A DNA stretch of 64,000 bases from Lentzea waywayandensis (GCF_900115955.1 NZ_FOYL01000010.1:62001-126000), one strand, 5' to 3'; counted from the first letter of the stretch, positions 8,549 through 17,427 are shown. The notes: a model not told the origin generated them from the letters alone. Numbers and translations are program-made.

Positions 8549-9757
8549 ATGACGCAACCACCGCCGGGCTCTTGGCCGCCACCGCGCCCGGTCGGCCCGC
8601 CGCCGATGCCCGCACCGCTCGGACAGCGTCCGCCGCAAGGCCCACCGCCTCCCTACGGCCCGCCGCCACCGCAAGGCCCGCCGCCCGGCTACTACGGCCC
8701 GCCGCCGCCCGGTCCGGTCATGCCGCCACCGCAGCCGTCGTGGGGCCCGCCGCCTCCCGGTTACGGGCCCTATCCGGGCATGCCGCCGCGCCGCAAGAGC
8801 AACGGCCCGATGATCGCCCTGATCCTGGGCGGCGTCGTGATCCTCGGCCTCGGCGCGGTGGGCGTCTTCGCGGCGACCCTGAACAACAAGGTGAAGGACA
8901 CGGGCTACTCGGCGTACACGACGCAGAGCCCGACGTTCAGCCTCCCGACCACGACGGACACGCCCACGGAGACGTCCGCGCCGGCCCGCCCGTCCGCGTC
9001 CCGCACGCCTTCCGCTCCGCCGACCCCCGCGGGCCCGAAGGCCGTCTACGCGCTGGCCGACCACCCGTTCCTCAAGCCGGGTTTCGGCGCGAACACGATC
9101 TCGGGCTGCAACCTGCCGGCGATGGACTACTCCCCGGCGGGCCAGGACCGCTACCTGCGCGCCGCGTTGCCGTGCATCGAGAGCATGTGGAAGCCGGCGA
9201 TGAACGCCGCGAACCTCCCGTACCAGCCCGTTGAGCTGCACATCATCACCGAGAGCGCGCAGTACCCGTGCGGCACCGTCCGTCCGGACCAGACGGCGCG
9301 GTACTGCCAGGGCGGCATCTACTGGACGGCGAACGCCTACGCCGCCGAACGCAACCCGAACAACCCGAACCACCCCGGCAAGTACCTGGGCCAGCTCGCC
9401 CACGAGTACGGCCACCACATCCAGTGGCTCACCGGAATGCTGAAAGCCTCGGACCGCGCGCAGTACGACGCGGGCGGATGGGATACTCCGAAGGGCCTCG
9501 ACCTGAACCGCCGGATGGAGCTGCAAGCCACCTGCTTCGGCGGCATGTCGCTGGCCCCTTTGTCCCACGGCGCGATACCGATAGACGTCATCCGGGTGGC
9601 CCTGACCGACGCGGGCAACCGGGGCGACTACGACATCTACCCGACGAAGGACCACGGCACACCGCAGAACAACGCGTCCTGGGTCGACCGGGGCTACAAG
9701 TCGAACAAGGCGTCCGAGTGCAACACCTGGGCAGCCGACCCAGGCGCTGTCTCCTAG
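8549..9757 (+). CDS. Membrane-anchored neutral zinc metallopeptidase, paralogue 2
   Basis: A 402-residue protein laid out like its left neighbour: PPG-rich cytoplasmic tail, a membrane span (GPMIALILGGVVILGLGAVGVFAA), a Thr/Pro/Ser linker and an external domain with HEYGHH and MELQATC. Long blocks match paralogue 1, such as LGGVVILGLGA and the shared start MTQPP. The ATG at 8549 corresponds to that start and follows a strong GGGGGGA. It is a recent-looking tandem duplicate, and the linker is the most diverged part, as expected for a spacer. The third paralogue follows after 12 bp. Confidence 0.88.
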   Translation: MTQPPPGSWPPPRPVGPPPMPAPLGQRPPQGPPPPYGPPPPQGPPPGYYGPPPPGPVMPPPQPSWGPPPPGYGPYPGMPPRRKSNGPMIALILGGVVILGLGAVGVFAATLNNKVKDTGYSAYTTQSPTFSLPTTTDTPTETSAPARPSASRTPSAPPTPAGPKAVYALADHPFLKPGFGANTISGCNLPAMDYSPAGQDRYLRAALPCIESMWKPAMNAANLPYQPVELHIITESAQYPCGTVRPDQTARYCQGGIYWTANAYAAERNPNNPNHPGKYLGQLAHEYGHHIQWLTGMLKASDRAQYDAGGWDTPKGLDLNRRMELQATCFGGMSLAPLSHGAIPIDVIRVALTDAGNRGDYDIYPTKDHGTPQNNASWVDRGYKSNKASECNTWAADPGAVS

Positions 9758-9769
9758 GAAGGGGAGAAC

Positions 9770-10663
9770 GTGACCCAACCAGCCAAGAACAACCCGGTCC
9801 TGCTCGCGGGAGTGTTCGTGCTGGTGGTCGCGTTCGTCCTCGGAATCGGTCAACTGAGCCGTCCGAGAGTGGTGACGGGCCACGCGCTGGCGGGGTCGCG
9901 CCCGGCCACGTCGCCGTCGACCGAGCCGTCGACGCCGATCCGCCCGCGGGCGGTCTACCGGCTGGCCGACCACCCGTTCCTGGTCAAGCCGGTCTCGCTG
10001 CCCCAGGTGACCTGCGCGATGCCTCCGTTCGGCGTTCAGGACGCCCAGCTGGCCGCCTACTACGCGGCCGGCGTGGAGTGCCTCGACGCCGCCTGGGGCC
10101 CGTTGCTGACGGCGGCGAACCTGCCGTTCGACAAGCCCGTCCTGGACGCCTCACCGGAGCTGAAGGACGGTCCGTGCGGCGCGGCGCCGGAGTCGGACCA
10201 CGCCGTGGCCTACTACTGCGGCCGCAACCGCACGATCTACATGCCCACGGCCCGGCTGCGTGACAACGGCGGCGGCGACGCCCCGGCCACGCACCTGGCC
10301 ACGCTCGCCCACGAGTACGGCCACCACGTCCAGGCGCTGACGGGCCTGCTGCGCGCGGCGGACCTGAAGATCACCGACGCGGGCGAGAAGACCCCGGCGG
10401 GCCTGGAGATGTCCCGCCGCATCGAGCTTCAGGCGAACTGCTTCGCGGGCATGTTCCTGATGTCGGCGGCCGGACGGGGCTCCGTCACGGCGAGCCTGGC
10501 GCGTCAGGCGCAGGAGGACTTCCAGTTCGCCATCGAGGAGAAGCCCGAGAACAACGCGCACGGTTCCGCCAAGAACCAGGCGCAGTGGGCGGCCGCGGGC
10601 TTCAAGGCGAACTCGACGGACGCCTGCAACACGTTCGCGGCTCCGGCTCCGCAGGTCGGTTAA
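9770..10663 (+). CDS. Membrane-anchored neutral zinc metallopeptidase, paralogue 3 (short)
   Basis: A 297-residue protein beginning at GTG 9770 behind GGGGAGA. It keeps the membrane span (NNPVLLAGVFVLVVAFVLGI), the zinc motif HEYGHH and IELQANC, but lacks the proline-rich cytoplasmic tail of the first two. Cysteines are again frequent in the external domain (AMPPFG, GPCGAAP and YYCGRNR regions). It follows paralogue 2 by 12 bp and is probably cotranscribed. It is more diverged than the first two are from each other, so it may be the older copy or have a different substrate. Its stop overlaps the convergent gene at 10660. Confidence 0.86.
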   Translation: MTQPAKNNPVLLAGVFVLVVAFVLGIGQLSRPRVVTGHALAGSRPATSPSTEPSTPIRPRAVYRLADHPFLVKPVSLPQVTCAMPPFGVQDAQLAAYYAAGVECLDAAWGPLLTAANLPFDKPVLDASPELKDGPCGAAPESDHAVAYYCGRNRTIYMPTARLRDNGGGDAPATHLATLAHEYGHHVQALTGLLRAADLKITDAGEKTPAGLEMSRRIELQANCFAGMFLMSAAGRGSVTASLARQAQEDFQFAIEEKPENNAHGSAKNQAQWAAAGFKANSTDACNTFAAPAPQVG

Positions 10664-11139
10664 CGCAGGTAGGTCTGCTCGTCGACGTGACGCGTGGGCG
10701 TTCCCAGGAACACCTTCGCGTCACGGGGTGATCCGTAGGCCAGGTTCAGCGTGGTCAGCAGGTAGTTGTAGCCGCCGTCCCGTGGCCGCTGCCACCGGTG
10801 GTTGAGCTGCCAGCGCACCCACTCGCCGCGGGCAAGCCGGACCGGGGAAGGCCGGTTCCACCGTCGTGGTGTGGCGTGCATGGTGTCCTGGAGCTGCACG
10901 GACAGCACGTCGTCGTCCTCGCGCAGGGTGAGGGCGATCCGGTCGATCTCGGTGCTCTCCTTCGACCACACAGGCTCGAAGTCGTTCCACTCCTCCAGCC
11001 GCACCTCGTGCACCGCCGGCATCAGGTGTGGCAACGCGAACCCGACCGGTACGGCGTTGCGCCGGGTCGCCCCAGGCGCACCGCGGGACTGCTTGGTCCA
11101 CTCGGTCTTCACCCATTGCACCACCACGTCGGCGTCCAC
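10660..11139 (-). CDS. Conserved hypothetical protein downstream of two-component system
   Basis: A 159-residue soluble protein with no family I recognise. It is rich in Trp and Arg (WVRWQLNHRWQRPRDGGYNY) and has no signal peptide or membrane span. It starts at GTG 11139, 12 bp after the histidine kinase stop, so it is probably the third gene of the RR-HK transcript. Its stop overlaps that of the metallopeptidase on the other strand by 4 nt. The ending LAYGSPRDAKVFLGTPTRHV has a strand-and-loop look, but nothing supports a specific function. Confidence 0.7.
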   Translation of the reverse strand: MDADVVVQWVKTEWTKQSRGAPGATRRNAVPVGFALPHLMPAVHEVRLEEWNDFEPVWSKESTEIDRIALTLREDDDVLSVQLQDTMHATPRRWNRPSPVRLARGEWVRWQLNHRWQRPRDGGYNYLLTTLNLAYGSPRDAKVFLGTPTRHVDEQTYLR

Positions 11140-11151
11140 GTGCCGATGGAA

Positions 11152-12429
11152 TCAAACGTGGCTCGGCTCAGCGACTGGATTAACCGCGGGCAGCGTCACG
11201 CGGAAGACAGCCCCCTGCTCGGACGGCTCGCAGGTCAGGTCCCCGCCGTGGGCCCGGATCACCCCTCGGGCGATGGCCAGCCCCAGCCCGGATCCGCCCG
11301 AGCGCCGGTCGCGGGCGTCGTCGAGCCGGACCAGCCGGTCGAAGATCCGCTCCCGTTCGGCCTCGGGCACGCCGGGTCCGTTGTCGGACACGGTGAACCC
11401 CGTCAGGTCGACCCGGATCCGGACGGTCCCCTGTGGACCGGTGGCCTGCCGAGCGTTGTCCACGAGGTTCGCCAGCACCTGCGCGAGCCGTTGCCCGTCA
11501 CCGACCACGGCGACCGAGACCCCCTCGGCCGAGATGTCGAAGTCCGGTGCGACGAACCGGGTTCGTGACACCTCGGCCTCGGCCAGTCCCAGCAGGTCCA
11601 CCGACTCGCGCTGCATCTCGTACCCGGCGTCCAGCTGGGCCAGCGCGAGCAGGTCGTCGACCAGCCGCCCGGCCCTGCGCGCCTCTCTGACCAGCAGGAA
11701 CGACATCTGGTCCCGGTCCGGCGAGTCCACCGGAGCCTGCACCAGTGCCTCGGCCACGGCCTGCACGCCGGTGATCGGCGTCCGCAGCTCGTGGGCGGCG
11801 TCGGCGACGAACCGCCGGGTCCGCTGCTCAGAACCCTCCAGCGAGTCGAGCATCCCGTCGAACGCGGCGGCGGTCCGCCCCAGTTCGGTGTCGGTCCGCG
11901 ACGGATTCAGCCGCCCGCCCCGATGCCCGGCGGCGATGGCCTGGGCCAGCGAGGTCATGGCGTCGAGCGGGGCCAGCGCCCGCCGCACCACCACGATGAT
12001 CAGCACACCGATGACGGCGATCGCCCCGAGCCCCAGCAGCACCAGCAGCTTCCGCAACCGGTGCTGCGCCTGCGAGATCGCCTCGGTGTCGGCGAACACG
12101 GTGAGCTTGTTGCCGAGGACGTTGCGCGTCTTGCGTTCGAACTGCCCCTCGTCGGGAGCCTCGCCGACCACGTTGCCGTTCGGCTGTTCCACCGTGACGT
12201 GGATGTTGCGCTTGGTCAGCTGACGCACGACCTCACGCGGCGGCGCACCGGCTCTCAGCATCGCCACCGCGCGCGCCTCGGTGCTGTTCAGCACCCCGTC
12301 GACGTCCTTGGAGGACTGCCCGGCGAACGTCCGGTCGACCGAGATCACCAACGCCACCAGCACGAGGAACAGCACCAGCAGCACCGACACCGCGACCCGC
12401 CGGCGCAGCGAGACCGTGCGGAGGTTCAT
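11152..12429 (-). CDS. Two-component sensor histidine kinase
   Basis: A 425-residue membrane kinase. TM1 is VAVSVLLVLFLVLVALVISV near the N-terminus, then a short external sensor domain (about 115 residues), TM2 (LLVLLGLGAIAVIGVLIIVV), HAMP, the dimerisation helix with phospho-acceptor His in FVADAAHELRTPITG, and an ATPase domain with the N box (LANLVDNARQA), G1 (VSDNGPGVPE) and G2 (GGSGLGLAIA). The ATG at 12429 overlaps the response-regulator stop at ATGA, which fixes the start and implies coupled translation. The signal is unknown; the small sensor domain lacks a recognisable fold. Confidence 0.95.
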   Translation of the reverse strand: MNLRTVSLRRRVAVSVLLVLFLVLVALVISVDRTFAGQSSKDVDGVLNSTEARAVAMLRAGAPPREVVRQLTKRNIHVTVEQPNGNVVGEAPDEGQFERKTRNVLGNKLTVFADTEAISQAQHRLRKLLVLLGLGAIAVIGVLIIVVVRRALAPLDAMTSLAQAIAAGHRGGRLNPSRTDTELGRTAAAFDGMLDSLEGSEQRTRRFVADAAHELRTPITGVQAVAEALVQAPVDSPDRDQMSFLLVREARRAGRLVDDLLALAQLDAGYEMQRESVDLLGLAEAEVSRTRFVAPDFDISAEGVSVAVVGDGQRLAQVLANLVDNARQATGPQGTVRIRVDLTGFTVSDNGPGVPEAERERIFDRLVRLDDARDRRSGGSGLGLAIARGVIRAHGGDLTCEPSEQGAVFRVTLPAVNPVAEPSHV

Positions 12430-13094
12430 TCCTCGGCCCGCAGCACGTACCCAAGGCCGCGCACGGTGTGCACGAGCCGTGTGCCGTGCTCCTCGATCTT
12501 GCGGCGCACGGCGCTGACGTGGACCTCGACGAGGTTCGGGTCGTAGTCCTCGTAGCCCCACACGGCCGTGAGGATCTGCGTCTTGGACACCACTCGCCCG
12601 CGTTGCGCCGCCAGGTACACCAGCAGCCGCAGTTCGGTCGCGGTCAGTTCGATCGGCTGGTCGGCGCGCATGACGACACCCGCGTCGGCGTCCACGACCA
12701 GGTCGCCGACCTGCACGGTCGACGGCGTCCTGCCCAGCCGCCGCAGCACCGCCGACACCCGTGCCACGAGCTCTGCCAGCACGAACGGCTTGCCCACGTA
12801 GTCGTCGGCACCGCCGGAAAGCCCGCGCAGCCGGTCGGGAACGCCGTCGCGCGCGGTCAGCATGACCACGCCGGCACCGGACGAGCGGCGAATGACCTCG
12901 AGCAGCTGAAAGCCGTCGCGGCCGGGCAGCATCACGTCGAGCACGACCAGGTCGGGGCGGAAGCGGCCGAGGTCGGCCTCCAGCTGACGTCCGTCCAGCC
13001 GATGCTGCACCTCGTACCCGGACTCACGCAGCGCGGAAGACACTGCGGCGCCGATCGCCTCGGCGTCCTCGATCACCAACACCCTGGCGGACAC
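12426..13094 (-). CDS. OmpR/PhoB-family response regulator
   Basis: A 222-residue regulator. The receiver domain has acidic residues E9/D10, phospho-acceptor D53 in VVLDVMLPG, Thr in VVMLTARD and Lys in VGKPF. The C-terminal winged helix (about residues 128-220) has the usual TATELRLLVYLA and VHVSAVRRKIE segments. It is the first gene of the RR-HK operon and is divergent from the secreted DUF5666-like gene 80 bp away, a likely target. A repeated TCAG element in that gap is a candidate binding site. Confidence 0.96.
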   Translation of the reverse strand: MSARVLVIEDAEAIGAAVSSALRESGYEVQHRLDGRQLEADLGRFRPDLVVLDVMLPGRDGFQLLEVIRRSSGAGVVMLTARDGVPDRLRGLSGGADDYVGKPFVLAELVARVSAVLRRLGRTPSTVQVGDLVVDADAGVVMRADQPIELTATELRLLVYLAAQRGRVVSKTQILTAVWGYEDYDPNLVEVHVSAVRRKIEEHGTRLVHTVRGLGYVLRAEE

Positions 13095-13135
13095 CTCACC
13101 ATTCTGCTGATCATCGGGACTTCGGGCGACTCGCC

Positions 13136-13152
13136 TTCAGCTTGCGCTCAGA
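13136..13152. promoter_or_regulatory. Direct repeat, candidate response-regulator site
   Basis: TTCAGC (13136-13141) and CTCAGA (13147-13152) are 11 bp apart, start to start. One helical turn between half-sites is typical of OmpR/PhoB-type binding. The site lies between the response-regulator gene and the divergent secreted-protein gene, 22 bp before the latter's ATG. The match is short, so this is a suggestion. Confidence 0.35.
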
Positions 13153-13174
13153 TTGCACGCGCACCCTGGGGCGC

Positions 13175-13744
13175 ATGTCGAAGAAATCAGCGTGGGCCGG
13201 CGCCATCGTCGCGGCCGTCGGCCTGACCGTCGGCGGCATTGCTGTCGCGACGGCGGCCGAGGGCCCGGACGGCCCGGCCGCGGCGTTCGCGGAACGCCAC
13301 CCCGGCGGTCCCGGCAAGGGCGGCCGTGCGGACAAGGCCAAGCTCAAGGACAGCACTCTGGTCGTCGGACGGGTCAAGTCGGTCGAGACCGGCAAGCTCA
13401 CGATCACCAAGGACGACGGCAGCGAGGTGTCGTTGACCACTGACGGCGCGACGAAGCTGCGCGGTGGCGACCTCGCCGGACTCAAGGCCGACCAGCGCGT
13501 GACCGTGCGCGTGAAGGACGGCAAGGCGCTCAACGTGGCGCTGGCGAAGGCGCAGGTGCGGGGCACCGTCAAGGACGTCAACGGCAACAACGCGACGTTG
13601 GTGCAGGTCGACGGTCTGCAGACGCCGCTCGACCTGTCGTCGGTGAGCGAGAAGCCGAAGAACGGCGACCTCGTCGCCATCACCGGAACCGTCTCCGACG
13701 GCAAGACCATCAAGGTCGACCAGCTGCGTCAGCTGCCGAAGTAA
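13175..13744 (+). CDS. Secreted DUF5666-like protein
   Basis: A 189-residue exported protein. The signal peptide is MSKKSAWAGAIVAAVGLTVG followed by an Ala-rich cleavage region near ATAAEG. A Gly/Pro/Lys-rich stretch leads to two small beta-barrel-like repeats (VVGRVKSVETGKLTI and VRGTVKDVNGNNATLV) that resemble DUF5666. The ATG at 13175 is the first that gives a normal signal peptide. It is divergent from the response regulator and is probably controlled by it; such pairs, a TCS plus a small exported beta protein, recur in actinobacteria. Molecular function is unknown. Confidence 0.75.
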   Translation: MSKKSAWAGAIVAAVGLTVGGIAVATAAEGPDGPAAAFAERHPGGPGKGGRADKAKLKDSTLVVGRVKSVETGKLTITKDDGSEVSLTTDGATKLRGGDLAGLKADQRVTVRVKDGKALNVALAKAQVRGTVKDVNGNNATLVQVDGLQTPLDLSSVSEKPKNGDLVAITGTVSDGKTIKVDQLRQLPK

Positions 13745-13787
13745 ACCTGGGCTCCACGCGGGCCGCCGCGTCTGCGAACATCGCAGT

Positions 13788-14243
13788 GTGGCGGTTCCGC
13801 GAAGCCCCGACAGATGGGTGTTCATCCTGCTGGTCGTCGGACTGGTCGGGATCGGGGTCGCGGTCGCGCTTTTGGTGCCCGCCAAGGTGCTGGGCGCCAA
13901 GGAACCCCCTAGACCCGTGACCGCGACCGTCGTCGAGAGCGGCTCGTGCGGCCAGGGCATGGACACCGTCGAGTGGGATGCCGGCGGCCAGAAGAAGCAG
14001 GCCAAGCTCGACGGCTGCGGTCACACCAAGGGCGAGACCGTCGAGATCATCAACACCGGTGGCGAGATGGTGTCCTCCGCCGCCTCCCTGCCCGTCGGAC
14101 TTCCGGTCGGGCGCCGGCTCACCGCGCTGCTGTTGTGCATGGCAGCGCTGGCGGGCGGCTTCTACGCTTTTCTGTTCCGCTACGCGCCTCTGCGCGCGCC
14201 GGCCGTGCTGCCTACTCCTCGCCGAGCGGAGCTGACTTCCTGA
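13788..14243 (+). CDS. Small two-span membrane protein, unknown
   Basis: A 151-residue protein starting at GTG 13788. TM1 is WVFILLVVGLVGIGVAVALLV; an external segment of about 65 residues carries two Cys (SGSCGQGM and DGCGHTK) that could form a disulphide; TM2 is LTALLLCMAALAGGFYAFLF. The tail is short and basic. No family is recognised. It lies 43 bp after the DUF5666-like gene on the same strand, and its 3' end overlaps the convergent gene at 14212 by 32 bp. Confidence 0.7.
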   Translation: MAVPRSPDRWVFILLVVGLVGIGVAVALLVPAKVLGAKEPPRPVTATVVESGSCGQGMDTVEWDAGGQKKQAKLDGCGHTKGETVEIINTGGEMVSSAASLPVGLPVGRRLTALLLCMAALAGGFYAFLFRYAPLRAPAVLPTPRRAELTS

Positions 14244-14853
14244 CGTCCGCGAGGATGCCGACCACGTCGCACGCCATGGCGGCCACGTCGTCGATCTGCT
14301 CGGCGAGGTCCATGTCGGTGAAGGTGAAGCAGGCGACGCCGTCGGCGATGTCCACGGCGGGCGGCTCGTACGACCTCAGCTGGGCGAGGACCTTCCGCTC
14401 GGTGTCTCCCGACAGGAGAGGCGCCAGGCTCCCCAGGATCCCGTAGCGCCTGGGGCCCTGGATCGGGTTCAGCTGCAGGTCTCCCGGCAGTTCCGGCGCG
14501 TCGACCGCCACCACGAGGCCCGGGACGAAGGCCCACCTGGTCGGGACGCCCTGATAGGTCCCGGCGACCCTCGACGAGGCGAAGACGGCGACCCACACGG
14601 CCCGCCCGTCGTGTGTTCCCGCCACCGCCGCGTGCCGCGTCCGGTCCATCTCGCCCATCCGCCCCGCCGGCACGTCCTCGTCGTCGGCGAGCCGCCGCCA
14701 CCGGGAACTGCCCGCCTGGCGCCGGAGTGCGCCTGCGCCGACCGAGAGCGAGCGGGCCTGTGCGTTCTCCTGCCCGACGTTGATGATCGACGCCACGATG
14801 ATCGTGATCAACACGAGGGCCCCGATCACCATCAGGACCTGCGGCAGATCCAT
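14212..14853 (-). CDS. Single-span membrane protein, unknown
   Basis: A 213-residue protein with an N-terminal anchor (VLMVIGALVLITIIVASII) and a soluble domain of about 185 residues. The domain is mixed alpha/beta in appearance (AVWVAVFASSRVAGTYQGVP, VACFTFTDMDL) with no motif I recognise. It starts at ATG 14853 behind a GGAGG-like sequence. It lies downstream of the K+ channel gene on the same strand, separated by a hairpin at 14882-14903. No function can be assigned. Confidence 0.68.
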   Translation of the reverse strand: MDLPQVLMVIGALVLITIIVASIINVGQENAQARSLSVGAGALRRQAGSSRWRRLADDEDVPAGRMGEMDRTRHAAVAGTHDGRAVWVAVFASSRVAGTYQGVPTRWAFVPGLVVAVDAPELPGDLQLNPIQGPRRYGILGSLAPLLSGDTERKVLAQLRSYEPPAVDIADGVACFTFTDMDLAEQIDDVAAMACDVVGILADVRKSAPLGEE

Positions 14854-14881
14854 GCGTCCTCCGAGGAACGTTCGCCGGCAC

Positions 14882-14903
14882 GGCTCCCCGGTCGCGGGGA
14901 GCC
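14882..14903. terminator. Perfect 9 bp hairpin after K+ channel gene
   Basis: GGCTCCCCG-GTCG-CGGGGAGCC is a perfect stem with a four-base loop, 31 bp after the channel gene's stop on the minus strand and 28 bp before the next start. No T-run follows on either strand, so it could be a weak terminator or a leader structure for the downstream gene. Confidence 0.4.
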
Positions 14904-14933
14904 CCTCATTGGACTACACGGCGTGCGCCGCTA

Positions 14934-15977
14934 TCACTCTTCTCCGGGCGGAGTCACCTTCTTGACGTAGAGCAGCCGGTCGCCCGGCTCGATCGCGTCC
15001 GCCTCCGGAGCGTCCACCCGGAACAACGTCTTGCCCCGCACCACACCGAGCACGATGTCGGACAGGTGCCGCGGCGACCCGCCGATCTCGCTCTTCTCGA
15101 CGTCCCGCTCGGCGATCGCGAGGCCCGCGTCCGGCGTGAGCAGGTCCTCGACCATCGCCACGACGGACGGCGTCGCGGTGGCCATGCCGAGCAGGCGACC
15201 GGCCGTCTCCGACGACACGACCACCGAGTCGGCGCCGGACTGCTTGAGCAGGTGCTCGTTCTCCCGCTCCCGCACCGACGCGACGATCTGCGCCTTGGGG
15301 GCGAGCTCGCGGGCCGTCAACGTCACCAGCACCGCCGTGTCGTCCCGGTTCGGGGCGACGACGATCGCACGCGCACGGGCCGCACCGGCCACCCTCAGCA
15401 CGTCGTTGCGGGTACCGGACCCATGCACGGTCACGAGCCCGATGGCGGACGCCGCGTCGAGCGACTCCTGCACGGTGTCGACGACGACGATCGAGCCGGG
15501 CTCGACCCCGTCACCGAGCAGCGCGGCGACCGCCGAACGTCCCTTCGTGCCGTAACCGACGACCACCACGTGGTCCCGCACAACCCGCCTCCACTTTTGA
15601 ATGCGCAACGCCTGACGGGAGCGCTCGGTGAGAACTTCGAGTGTCGTGCCGACCAGCACGATCAGGAACAGGACCCGCAACGGCGTGATGACCAGGACGT
15701 TGATCAGCCGCGCCGACGACGACGCGGGCGTGATGTCGCCGTAGCCGGTCGTCGAGAGAGACACCGTCGCGTAGTAGAACGCGTCGAGCAACGACACGCC
15801 GTCCTCGTTCACGTCGCGATAGCCGTCGCGGTCCAAGTAGACGATCAGCACCGCGAGCAGCAGCGCCGCCATCGCTCCGACAACGCGCTTGAGGATCGCG
15901 CGGGCCGGGCTCTGCGCCTGGTCCGGCATCCTGATCACGCCGACGAGCGAGTGCGACGCTTCCTCAGACAGGCTCAT
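14934..15977 (-). CDS. Potassium channel with RCK (TrkA-N/TrkA-C) domains
   Basis: A 347-residue two-span K+ channel subunit. TM1 is AMAALLLAVLIVYL, the pore helix and filter are YYATVSLSTTGYGD, and TM2 is LINVLVITPLRVLFLIVLVG. The filter TGYGD shows K+ selectivity. The cytoplasmic RCK domain begins HVVVVGYGTKGRSAV (nucleotide fold, GxGxxG), and a TrkA-C-like segment lies at the end (HLSDIVLGVVRGKTLFRV). The ATG at 15977 overlaps the M20 peptidase stop at ATGA and has AAGAGG upstream; an in-frame start 45 bp earlier is less likely. It is the counterpart of M. tuberculosis Rv3200c, which also lies between nudC and adnB. Confidence 0.94.
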   Translation of the reverse strand: MSLSEEASHSLVGVIRMPDQAQSPARAILKRVVGAMAALLLAVLIVYLDRDGYRDVNEDGVSLLDAFYYATVSLSTTGYGDITPASSSARLINVLVITPLRVLFLIVLVGTTLEVLTERSRQALRIQKWRRVVRDHVVVVGYGTKGRSAVAALLGDGVEPGSIVVVDTVQESLDAASAIGLVTVHGSGTRNDVLRVAGAARARAIVVAPNRDDTAVLVTLTARELAPKAQIVASVRERENEHLLKQSGADSVVVSSETAGRLLGMATATPSVVAMVEDLLTPDAGLAIAERDVEKSEIGGSPRHLSDIVLGVVRGKTLFRVDAPEADAIEPGDRLLYVKKVTPPGEE

Positions 15978-17398
15978 CGGGACAACCTCTTCGCGATTTC
16001 TGCTTTCGCAAGCATCCGCCACAGGTGAGCGGCCGCCTCCGCGCCTTTGAGGAGCAACGGCACCACTACGCGCTCGTTCGGCGCGTGGACGCGATCATCC
16101 GGCAAGGTCGCGCCGAGGTAGACGAGGGGCACCCCGAGCCGCTCCCGCAACACCGCGGCGGGTCCCGATCCGCCGGCCCGCGCGAACCGCACGGGCTGGT
16201 CGAAGGCGAGTTCCATGGCGTCCTTGACCGCCTCGTTCGCCGGGTCGTCCGGGCTGATCGCGTACGGCGGGACGCCCTCGCCGCGGAAGGTGACCACGGC
16301 CCTGATGCCGTTCGGCGTGTGCCGGGCGACGAACCGCTCGAGCTGGTCCCTGATCCTGTCCGGCCGCTGGTCGGGCACGAGCCGGAAGCTGATCTTCGCC
16401 GTGGCGGACGCCGGGACGATCGTCTTCAGGCCGGGGCCGGTGTAGCCGCCGCTGATGCCGTTGATCTCGGCGGTGGGCCGCACCCAGATCCGTTCGAACG
16501 TGCTGTAGCCGGTCTCACCGTGCGTCGCCTGGGCGCCGCCTCCGTTGTGCGCCAGCCACTTCCGTTCGTCGAACGGCAGCGCCGCGTAGTCCTCGCGTTC
16601 CCGCGCGGTCGGTTCCCGGACGTCGTCGTAGAAGCCTTCGAGCTGGATCCTGTTGTCGTCGTCGTGCAACGCGGCGACGAGTTTCGCGAGCGCCGTCGCG
16701 GGGTTCGGAATCGCGCCGCCCGCACGCCCGGAATGGACGTCATCGGTGCCGCCGAAGAACGTGATCTCGCCGCCGAGAACACCCCGTTGCCCGGTGTTGA
16801 CCGTCGGCGCCTCGCGTTCGTGCAATGCCGTGTCGGTGAACACCACAAGATCACAGCCGAGTTCGTCGTGGTGATCTTCGAGGAGCTTTCGCAGATGCGG
16901 CGAACCCGATTCCTCCTCGCCTTCGACGAAGAGTTTCAGCGTGACGCTCGGCGCATTCTGTCCGGTGGCGGCCAGATGTGCTTTCACCGCGAGCAGGTGC
17001 ATCGCGACCTGCCCCTTGTCGTCACTCGCGCCCCGCCCCCTGATCTCATCGCCGCTGATCACGGGCTCGAACGGCGGATGCTCCCACCGTTCGACCGGAT
17101 CGACCGGCTGCACGTCGTGGTGCCCGTAAACGAGCACGGTCGGTGCGTCCGGATCCGCTGCGGGCCAGCACGCGAACACGGCGGGAAGGGCCGGCCCGTC
17201 ACCCCAGATCGCGACCTCCGGCCACCCGTCCGCATGAAGCTGATCGGCGAGCCACTCGGCAGATCTCCGCACGTCAACGTGATGCCGGGGATCCACCCCG
17301 ATGCTCGGAATCCTGATCCAGTCGCAGAGCCCGGCGACGAAGGAATCGGTCAGCGCGGCGACAGCGGCGCGTTCGGAATGACGAGAATCACCTGCCAC
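15974..17398 (-). CDS. M20-family metallopeptidase (dipeptidase type)
   Basis: A 474-residue M20 peptidase with all metal and catalytic sites: VYGHHDVQP (His, Asp), RGASDDKGQ (bridging Asp) and VEGEEESGSP (general base Glu and metal Glu). A dimerisation lid domain (about residues 215-370) starts at GEITFFGGTDDVHSGRAGG. It should hydrolyse dipeptides or N-acyl amino acids in the cytoplasm. I chose GTG 17398 because TATTCT (17407-17412) lies just upstream and would give a leaderless message; ATG 17446 is the alternative and adds 16 residues that look unlike the family. Its stop overlaps the K+ channel start. Confidence 0.92.
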   Translation of the reverse strand: MAGDSRHSERAAVAALTDSFVAGLCDWIRIPSIGVDPRHHVDVRRSAEWLADQLHADGWPEVAIWGDGPALPAVFACWPAADPDAPTVLVYGHHDVQPVDPVERWEHPPFEPVISGDEIRGRGASDDKGQVAMHLLAVKAHLAATGQNAPSVTLKLFVEGEEESGSPHLRKLLEDHHDELGCDLVVFTDTALHEREAPTVNTGQRGVLGGEITFFGGTDDVHSGRAGGAIPNPATALAKLVAALHDDDNRIQLEGFYDDVREPTAREREDYAALPFDERKWLAHNGGGAQATHGETGYSTFERIWVRPTAEINGISGGYTGPGLKTIVPASATAKISFRLVPDQRPDRIRDQLERFVARHTPNGIRAVVTFRGEGVPPYAISPDDPANEAVKDAMELAFDQPVRFARAGGSGPAAVLRERLGVPLVYLGATLPDDRVHAPNERVVVPLLLKGAEAAAHLWRMLAKAEIAKRLSR

Positions 17399-17427
17399 GC
17401 CCGTGGAGAATAGGCCAGCCCCACCTC

